A stretch of DNA of 8,787 nt from Kingella oralis (GTDB lineage Bacteria > Pseudomonadota > Gammaproteobacteria > Burkholderiales > Neisseriaceae). Both the position numbers and the translations under genes were made by a program. A model generated the notes under the pieces. It made no database searches and was not told the origin of the DNA. It worked only from the letters and a program-made list of their open reading frames with translations. The stretch is taken from NCBI GenBank assembly GCA_905373195.1, contig CAJPSG010000022.1, forward strand, positions 1 to 8,787. Reading direction: 5' to 3'. Every line of letters starts with the position of its first letter. Within the stretch, counting starts at the first letter, position 1. Below, piece after piece: positions 5,278 to 8,787 of the stretch.

Positions 5278-5910
5278 ATGACCCCACCCAAATTCCCCCC
5301 TCACATCATCCTTATCGCCCTCAATGTCGCCATTTTCCTGCTGCAAGAAGCAGGCTTTGATTGGCGGCTAGAAGGCGCGTTATGGCAGCCTGAAAACCCC
5401 AATTACCATATCTGGCAATGGTTTACCCATATGTTTTTACACGAAAGCCTGATGCACTTAGGCTTTAATATGTTTGCGCTGGGCTCGTTTATGCCGTCCT
5501 TGCTGCGCGTGTGGAGCGCCAAGCGCGTGTGGGCGTTGTATTTTGCATCGGGCTTGGCGGGCGCGGCGGCGTATTTGCCGTTTATGGGCAGCAACGGTTC
5601 TATGCTGGGCGCGTCGGGCGCGGTGTTTGGCGTGCTGGCGGCATTCACGGCTTTTACGCCTTCGGGCGCGGTGTTTGGCGTGCTGGCGGCGTTTTCGGCG
5701 GTGTATCCCAAAGCCCCGCTGTCGCTGATGTTTATCCCCGTGCCTGTGCAGGCGCGTTATTTGGTGGGCGGCATGGTGTTATACGAAGTGTTTGCCCAAG
5801 TGTCGGGCGTTTCGCTGTTTGGCGACAACATCGCCCACATGGCGCACGGCGGCGGCGCGTTGATGGGCTGGGCGTTTGCTTGGCAATGGCAGCGGCAAAT
5901 GCAACGCTAA
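5278..5910 (+). CDS. Rhomboid-family intramembrane serine protease with duplicated active-site segment
   Basis: 210-residue polytopic membrane protein of the rhomboid (S54) family, which cleaves transmembrane substrates within the bilayer. Family marks: W46-Q47 at the L1 position (usually WR), H60-xxx-N64 in the second helix (SLMHLGFN), GASG with candidate catalytic Ser113 at the start of helix 4, and AHxxGxxxG with candidate His190 in the last helix. Membrane segments are near 9-23, 48-70, 85-102, 113-142, 158-175 and 184-203. The odd feature is that SGAVFGVLAAF occurs twice (113-123 and 129-139), so residues 113-128 look like an in-frame 16-residue insertion that repeats the catalytic-serine motif; the second copy has P128 before S129 and lacks the usual GxSG glycine. 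Without it the protein would be 194 residues. Activity is therefore uncertain. The start at 5278 precedes the first membrane helix closely and has no evident Shine-Dalgarno. A one-mismatch DUS at 5383-5394 encodes WQPE. Confidence 0.88.
   Translation: MTPPKFPPHIILIALNVAIFLLQEAGFDWRLEGALWQPENPNYHIWQWFTHMFLHESLMHLGFNMFALGSFMPSLLRVWSAKRVWALYFASGLAGAAAYLPFMGSNGSMLGASGAVFGVLAAFTAFTPSGAVFGVLAAFSAVYPKAPLSLMFIPVPVQARYLVGGMVLYEVFAQVSGVSLFGDNIAHMAHGGGALMGWAFAWQWQRQMQR
5614..5690 (+). repeat. 29-bp direct repeat, 48-bp period, in rhomboid gene
   Basis: Bases 5614-5642 and 5662-5690 are identical (29 bp, beginning TCGGGCGCGG and ending GGCGGC). They are separated by a 19-bp filler (5643-5661). The 48-bp offset keeps frame and duplicates SGAVFGVLAA around the active-site serine. 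The first copy plus filler encodes [16 protein letters not shown]; the second reads on as SGAVFGVLAAFSAVYP. Confidence 0.97.
5638..5671 (+). repeat. 34-bp inverted match to upp (rhomboid copy)
   Basis: These 34 bases are the exact reverse complement of 6546-6579 in upp. The block covers the whole 19-bp filler between the two rhomboid direct repeats, plus 5 bases on its left and 10 on its right that are native to both genes. Confidence 0.97.
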
Positions 5911-5928
5911 ACAGTTGCAACGCTAAAA
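5901..5928 (+). repeat. Imperfect 16-bp tandem repeat at rhomboid stop codon
   Basis: GCAACGCTAAA occurs at 5901-5911, where it includes the TAA stop, and again at 5917-5927. The extended 16-bp units are mostly identical. This is a small duplication that does not change the protein end. Confidence 0.7.
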
Positions 5929-5969
5929 GGCAGCCTGAAAACGGATGAAACGGGTTTCAGGCTGCCTTT
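5926..5969. terminator. DUS-pair terminator after rhomboid gene
   Basis: AAAGGCAGCCTGAAA (5926-5940) and TTTCAGGCTGCCTTT (5955-5969) form a perfect 15-bp stem around a 14-nt loop. Exact DUS copies lie at 5928-5939 and 5956-5967. The stem base is A/T rich and ends in TTT, so it is a fair factor-independent terminator in either direction. Confidence 0.6.
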
Positions 5970-5998
5970 GCCCACCCTGCCCGCCTACTGTTAAACCC

Positions 5999-6027
5999 TG
6001 TAAAGCAGCCTGAAAACACGCTATAAT
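5999..6027 (+). promoter_or_regulatory. upp promoter with DUS-like upstream element
   Basis: A perfect TATAAT lies at 6022-6027. A one-mismatch DUS (6003-6014) ends seven bases before it, and TGTAAA (5999-6004) is a weak -35 (3 of 6) at 17 bp. Downstream GCCCCCGTT-TTCA resembles the same region of the tyrS promoter. Transcription would start near 6034, giving a leader of about 30 nt. Confidence 0.6.
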
Positions 6028-6064
6028 CGCCCCCGTTTTTCAGCCCATCAAAAGAGACAAAACC

Positions 6065-6694
6065 ATGAATCTGCTCATCATTGACCACCCTCTCGTGCGC
6101 CATAAACTTACCCTGATGCGCGAAGCCGATTGCAGCACAGGCAAATTCCGCACGCTCACCAAAGAACTCGCCCGCCTGATGACCTACGAAGCCACGCGCG
6201 ATTTTGAAACCGAACAACACGAAATCGACGGCTGGTGCGGCAAAATCCAAGGCGAGCGCATCAAAGGCAAAACCGTAACCGTGGTACCCATTTTGCGCGC
6301 AGGCTTGGGGATGCTGGATGGCGTGTTAGACTTAATCCCAGGGGCAAAAGTGAGCGTAGTCGGCTTGCAGCGCGACGAAGAAACGCTGCAACCCGTGTCC
6401 TATTTTGAAAAATTGGTGGACAAAATGGACGAACGCCCCGCGCTGATTATTGACCCCATGCTGGCGACAGGCGGCTCCATGGTCGCCACGATTGACTTGC
6501 TCAAACAAAAAGGCTGCCGCAACATCAAAGCCTTGGTGCTGGTTGCCGCGCCCGAAGGCGTAAAAGCCGTGAATGCCGCGCATCCCGATGTGAAAATCTA
6601 CACCGCCGCGCTGGATAGTCATCTCAACGAGAATGGCTACATCATTCCGGGCTTAGGCGATGCGGGCGACAAAATCTTCGGCACGAAACACTAG
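6065..6694 (+). CDS. upp: Uracil phosphoribosyltransferase
   Basis: 209-residue cytosolic type I phosphoribosyltransferase that converts uracil and PRPP to UMP and pyrophosphate (pyrimidine salvage). Its length is almost that of the E. coli enzyme (208). Key segments: [11 protein letters not shown] (73-83), [10 protein letters not shown] (101-110), the PRPP-binding loop [12 protein letters not shown] (128-139) and the C-terminal uracil-binding [18 protein letters not shown] (191-208). The start ATG has AAGAGA about eight bases upstream. Codons for about 161-172 ([12 protein letters not shown]) hold the source of the 34-bp inverted match in the rhomboid gene. The sequence here agrees with normal neisserial Upp, so upp looks like the donor and not the recipient. 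It sits between two DUS-pair hairpins and has its own promoter. Confidence 0.97.
   Translation: MNLLIIDHPLVRHKLTLMREADCSTGKFRTLTKELARLMTYEATRDFETEQHEIDGWCGKIQGERIKGKTVTVVPILRAGLGMLDGVLDLIPGAKVSVVGLQRDEETLQPVSYFEKLVDKMDERPALIIDPMLATGGSMVATIDLLKQKGCRNIKALVLVAAPEGVKAVNAAHPDVKIYTAALDSHLNENGYIIPGLGDAGDKIFGTKH
6546..6579 (-). repeat. 34-bp inverted match to rhomboid gene (upp copy)
   Basis: Exact reverse complement of 5638-5671. In upp this segment encodes a conserved part of the protein ([12 protein letters not shown]), so it is native here. Confidence 0.97.
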
Positions 6695-6706
6695 CCCTCA
6701 CTTCAA

Positions 6707-6755
6707 AGGCAGCCTGAAAACAGCAAAACACCCCATTTCAGTTTTCAGGCTGCCT
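6707..6755. repeat. Inverted DUS pair (hairpin) between upp and DUF2322 gene
   Basis: Exact DUS copies at 6707-6718 (+) and 6744-6755 (-). Bases 6707-6721 and 6741-6755 form a perfect 15-bp stem with a 19-nt loop. No T-run follows on the plus strand (CAACC), so it may be a weak terminator, a processing site or simply a paired uptake signal. Confidence 0.85.
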
Positions 6756-6793
6756 CAACCGCTTTCAACATCAATCATTTACAAAGGAACATC

Positions 6794-7111
6794 ATGTCAT
6801 TTCAAGCCAACCTCGCCCAAATGCCCAGCATCGATCACCTAAGCGGCTTAAACGTATGCGATGCCGCAGGCAACGTGGTGCATCACATCCCCGCCGTTGA
6901 AGGCAAATTAGGCAGCCTGAAACTGTACAACGCGCTGGCCGCCGAGTTTAACGGCGAGCTCAACCGCTACGCCGCCGAGCAAGGCTTAATCTGGTTTGAC
7001 GAACACGTTTTAGACGCGCAAAAGCACGCGGGCAAGCATCCCAACATTGACCTGCTGTTTAAAGTGCAAGACGAAAATTTAAGCTACACGCTGCACCCGC
7101 TCGCCAAATAA
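6794..7111 (+). CDS. Small uncharacterised protein, DUF2322-like
   Basis: 105-residue soluble protein with no signal peptide or membrane segment. The start at 6794 is well supported by AAGGA five bases upstream. It looks like the DUF2322 family of short proteobacterial proteins seen in neisserias; that name is from memory of the sequence style (MSFQANLAQMPSIDHL... HHIPAVEGK ... KHPNIDLLF ... YTLHPLAK) and is not certain. No catalytic motif is evident. An exact DUS (6910-6921) encodes L39-GSLK. The gene is preceded and followed by inverted DUS pairs, and the next gene is gshB. Position between upp and gshB gives no firm hint of function. Confidence 0.8.
   Translation: MSFQANLAQMPSIDHLSGLNVCDAAGNVVHHIPAVEGKLGSLKLYNALAAEFNGELNRYAAEQGLIWFDEHVLDAQKHAGKHPNIDLLFKVQDENLSYTLHPLAK
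6910..6921 (+). repeat. DNA uptake sequence inside DUF2322-like gene
   Basis: Exact AGGCAGCCTGAA. It is read in frame as L-G-S-L-K at residues 39-43. Confidence 0.9.
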
Positions 7112-7132
7112 TCCGCCCATCCACTCAACCAA

Positions 7133-7172
7133 AGGCAGCCTGAAAGCGCATCAACGGGCTTTCAGGCTGCCT
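7133..7172. repeat. Inverted DUS pair (hairpin) upstream of gshB
   Basis: Exact DUS copies at 7133-7144 (+) and 7161-7172 (-). Bases 7133-7147 and 7158-7172 form a perfect 15-bp stem with a 10-nt loop. The following bases (CATCATCTGG) are not a T-run. It lies 44 bases before the gshB ATG and could affect read-through from the upstream gene. Confidence 0.85.
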
Positions 7173-7215
7173 CATCATCTGGCAACCCCCATCGTTGCCC
7201 AAGCGAAAGCCCACC

Positions 7216-8175
7216 ATGAACCTCCTTTTTATCGCCGACCCCCTCGCCAGCTTCAAAACCTACAAAGACACCACCTACGCCATGATGCGCGAAGCCGCCC
7301 AGCGCGGGCACACCCTATTCCACACCCTCGCCGCCCAGTTGAGCGTGCAAAGCGGCAGCGTGGTTGCCCAAGTCAGCCAAATTCAATTTCTAGGCGCAAA
7401 AGACGACCACGACCATGCATGGTTTCAGGCTGCCCCCGCCCAAAGCATGGCTTTAACCGAGTTCAACGCCATCATCATGCGTACCGACCCGCCGTTTAAT
7501 ATGCAGTACCTTTATTCCACCCAACTGCTCACCCTCGCCGAGCAACAAGGCGCGCGCGTGTTCAACAGCGGGCAAGCCATGCGCGACTACAACGAAAAAC
7601 TCGCCATCCTGAACTACCCCCAATTCACCGCCCCCACCATCGTAACCACCCGCGCCGCCAACGTGCGCCAGTTCCTTGCCGAGCATGGCGACATCATCGT
7701 CAAACCACTAGACGGCATGGGCGGCATGGGCATTTTCAGGCTGCGTGAAAGCGACCCCAACATCGGCAGCATCCTAGAAACACTGATGCAGCTAGATACC
7801 CGCACCATCATGGCGCAACGCTACATCCCCGCCATCGTGCACGGCGACAAACGCATCCTTATCATTGACGGCGAAGTCGTCCCCTACGCCCTCGCCCGCA
7901 TCCCACAAAACGGCGAAACACGCGGCAACCTCGCCGCAGGCGGGCGCGGCGTAGCGCAGGCACTCTCCGAGCGCGACCACGAAATCGCCCAAACCCTCGC
8001 CCCCCAGCTCAAAGCCCGCGGCATCCTGCTAGCAGGGCTAGATGTCATCGGCGACTGCCTCACCGAAATCAACGTAACCAGCCCCACAGGCTTCCAAGAA
8101 ATTATGAAACAAAAAGATTTTGATGTCGCCGCCCAGTTTGTGAACGCCGTTGAGCGCAATGGGCAAGCGGTGTAA
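7216..8175 (+). CDS. gshB: Glutathione synthetase
   Basis: 319-residue ATP-grasp ligase that joins glycine to gamma-glutamylcysteine in the last step of glutathione synthesis in the cytosol. Visible: the N-terminal domain opening [24 protein letters not shown] (1-24), [13 protein letters not shown] (88-100), the ATP-grasp glycine-rich loop [14 protein letters not shown] (161-174, with Lys163), [20 protein letters not shown] (209-228), [13 protein letters not shown] (233-245) and the metal-binding end [23 protein letters not shown] (274-296). The ATG at 7216 fits the family's N-terminus; an in-frame TTG at 7195 would add seven unconserved residues. No strong Shine-Dalgarno is seen. One-mismatch DUS copies at 7424-7435 (read FQAA) and 7735-7746 lie inside. 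No gshA is in the window. thyA follows after 68 bases. Confidence 0.97.
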   Translation: MNLLFIADPLASFKTYKDTTYAMMREAAQRGHTLFHTLAAQLSVQSGSVVAQVSQIQFLGAKDDHDHAWFQAAPAQSMALTEFNAIIMRTDPPFNMQYLYSTQLLTLAEQQGARVFNSGQAMRDYNEKLAILNYPQFTAPTIVTTRAANVRQFLAEHGDIIVKPLDGMGGMGIFRLRESDPNIGSILETLMQLDTRTIMAQRYIPAIVHGDKRILIIDGEVVPYALARIPQNGETRGNLAAGGRGVAQALSERDHEIAQTLAPQLKARGILLAGLDVIGDCLTEINVTSPTGFQEIMKQKDFDVAAQFVNAVERNGQAV

Positions 8176-8187
8176 ACGTTTCCATTA

Positions 8188-8224
8188 TTTTCAGGCTGCC
8201 TAATCAGCTGAGGCAGCCTGAAAA
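8188..8224. repeat. Inverted DUS pair (hairpin) before thyA
   Basis: Exact DUS copies at 8190-8201 (-) and 8211-8222 (+) form a perfect 14-bp stem (8188-8201 with 8211-8224) around a 9-nt loop. The arms run TTTTCAGG...CCTGAAAA, so the 3' side ends in A, not T. It is therefore not a standard terminator. The stem ends about eight bases before the thyA ribosome-binding site. Confidence 0.85.
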
Positions 8225-8243
8225 CCAAATCAAGAGAAAAACC

Positions 8244-8787
8244 ATGCAACAATATTTAGACCTCATGCGCCACGTCCTGCAACACGGCGTAACCAAATCC
8301 GACCGCACAGGCACAGGCACGCGCTCTGTGTTTGGCTACCAAATGCGCTTTGACTTATCACAAGGCTTCCCCGCGCTCACCACCAAAAAACTGCATCTCA
8401 AATCCATTATCCACGAGCTACTCTGGTTTCTATCAGGCGACACCAACATCCGCTACCTCAAAGAAAACGGCGTGCGCATTTGGGACGAATGGGCAGACGA
8501 AAACGGCGACCTCGGGCGCGTGTATGGCGCGCAATGGCGCAGTTGGCGCGGCGCAAACGGCGAAACCATAGACCAAATCCGCAACCTCGTGCAGCAAATC
8601 CAAACCACCCCCGATAGCCGCCGCCTGATTGTCTCCGCGTGGAATCCCGCCGAAGTGGACAGCATGGCGCTGCCGCCCTGCCACGCGCTGTTCCAGTTTT
8701 ACGTTGCCAACGGCAAACTCTCTTGCCAGCTTTACCAGCGCAGCGCAGACATCTTCCTCGGCGTGCCGTTTAACATCGCCAGCTACG
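8244..8787 (+). CDS. thyA: Thymidylate synthase (5' part, runs off the window)
   Basis: The first 181 codons of thymidylate synthase, which methylates dUMP to dTMP with methylene-tetrahydrofolate. The reading frame is open to the window edge, with about 83 residues missing compared with the 264-residue E. coli enzyme. Alignment by eye to E. coli ThyA needs no gaps. Landmarks: SDRTGTGT (19-26, Arg21 binds phosphate), [14 protein letters not shown] (55-68, with Glu58), [14 protein letters not shown] (78-91), RR at 126-127, catalytic Cys146 in [12 protein letters not shown], and RSAD at 166-169 with Asn177 in FNIASY. The ATG at 8244 has AAGAGAAA five to twelve bases upstream. No promoter is obvious in the 68-base gap to gshB, so co-transcription through the DUS hairpin is likely. 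Confidence 0.97.
   Translation, partial: MQQYLDLMRHVLQHGVTKSDRTGTGTRSVFGYQMRFDLSQGFPALTTKKLHLKSIIHELLWFLSGDTNIRYLKENGVRIWDEWADENGDLGRVYGAQWRSWRGANGETIDQIRNLVQQIQTTPDSRRLIVSAWNPAEVDSMALPPCHALFQFYVANGKLSCQLYQRSADIFLGVPFNIASY

Noticed and set aside
5090..5281. 63-codon plus-strand frame between tyrS and the rhomboid gene
   Set aside because: It begins inside the tyrS terminator, is made largely of DUS sequence and has no ribosome-binding site or family resemblance.
5403..5711. Minus-strand frame opposite the rhomboid gene with an internal repeat that shares EGVKAVNAA with Upp
   Set aside because: It is a shadow of the rhomboid gene. The shared peptide only reflects the 34-bp inverted upp match, which is reported as a DNA event.
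7195..7215. TTG start seven codons upstream of the gshB ATG
   Set aside because: The added MPKRKPT is not typical of glutathione synthetases; ATG at 7216 fits.
2149..8224. CRISPR-like spaced short repeats
   Set aside because: The repeats are 12-mers in both orientations at irregular distances, many inside genes. They are DNA uptake sequences, and no cas genes are present.
1..8787. A defence system, prophage, insertion sequence or other new multi-gene system
   Set aside because: All genes but one are recognisable housekeeping genes in neisserial style, and there is no transposase, integrase, tRNA-linked junction or obvious change in composition.

Overview
This 8.8 kb window is ordinary chromosomal DNA from a member of the Neisseriaceae, most likely a Kingella. 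Every recognisable protein reads like its Neisseria/Kingella counterpart, and the gene order cytochrome c4 / ccsB with engB divergent is, from memory, also neisserial. The window is studded with the 12-mer AGGCAGCCTGAA. I found 17 exact copies (10 on +, 7 on -) and nine more sites with one mismatch. This is the Kingella dialect (AG-kingDUS) of the DNA uptake sequence used in natural transformation. Base composition looks moderately GC-rich by eye, which would fit a K. denitrificans-like species better than the AT-richer K. kingae; the species call is inference.

Layout. (1) 81-2854, minus strand: cytochrome c4 (cycA) followed by ccsB/resB, the System II cytochrome c maturation protein. They are separated by a triple-DUS hairpin region that also carries a good promoter for ccsB. 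(2) 2855-2956: divergent promoter region with two small dyads. (3) 2957-5073, plus strand: engB (ribosome-assembly GTPase) and tyrS (tyrosyl-tRNA synthetase), closed by a clear intrinsic terminator at 5093-5120. (4) 5278-5910: a rhomboid-family intramembrane protease with a duplicated active-site segment. (5) 6065-8787, plus strand: upp (uracil salvage), a small DUF2322-like protein, gshB (glutathione synthetase) and the 5' part of thyA (thymidylate synthase), which runs off the window. Successive genes from the rhomboid to thyA are separated by inverted DUS pairs that form 14-15 bp hairpins.

The genes are mostly housekeeping: respiration and cytochrome c assembly, ribosome assembly, tRNA charging, pyrimidine metabolism (upp, thyA) and thiol chemistry (gshB). 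I see no mobile element, CRISPR array, RNA gene or defence system.

The most interesting signal is in the rhomboid gene. A 29-bp stretch encoding the catalytic-serine motif is present twice, 48 bp apart. The 19-bp filler between the copies lies within a 34-bp perfect reverse-complement match to the middle of upp, about 0.9 kb downstream. This looks like the scar of a replication template switch using upp as an inverted template, and it leaves an in-frame 16-residue insertion in the protease core. Other points of note are a shared DUS-linked promoter architecture upstream of tyrS, upp and ccsB, a terminator-like DUS hairpin in the tyrS leader, and DUS copies placed in coding sequence where they encode inserts or tails.
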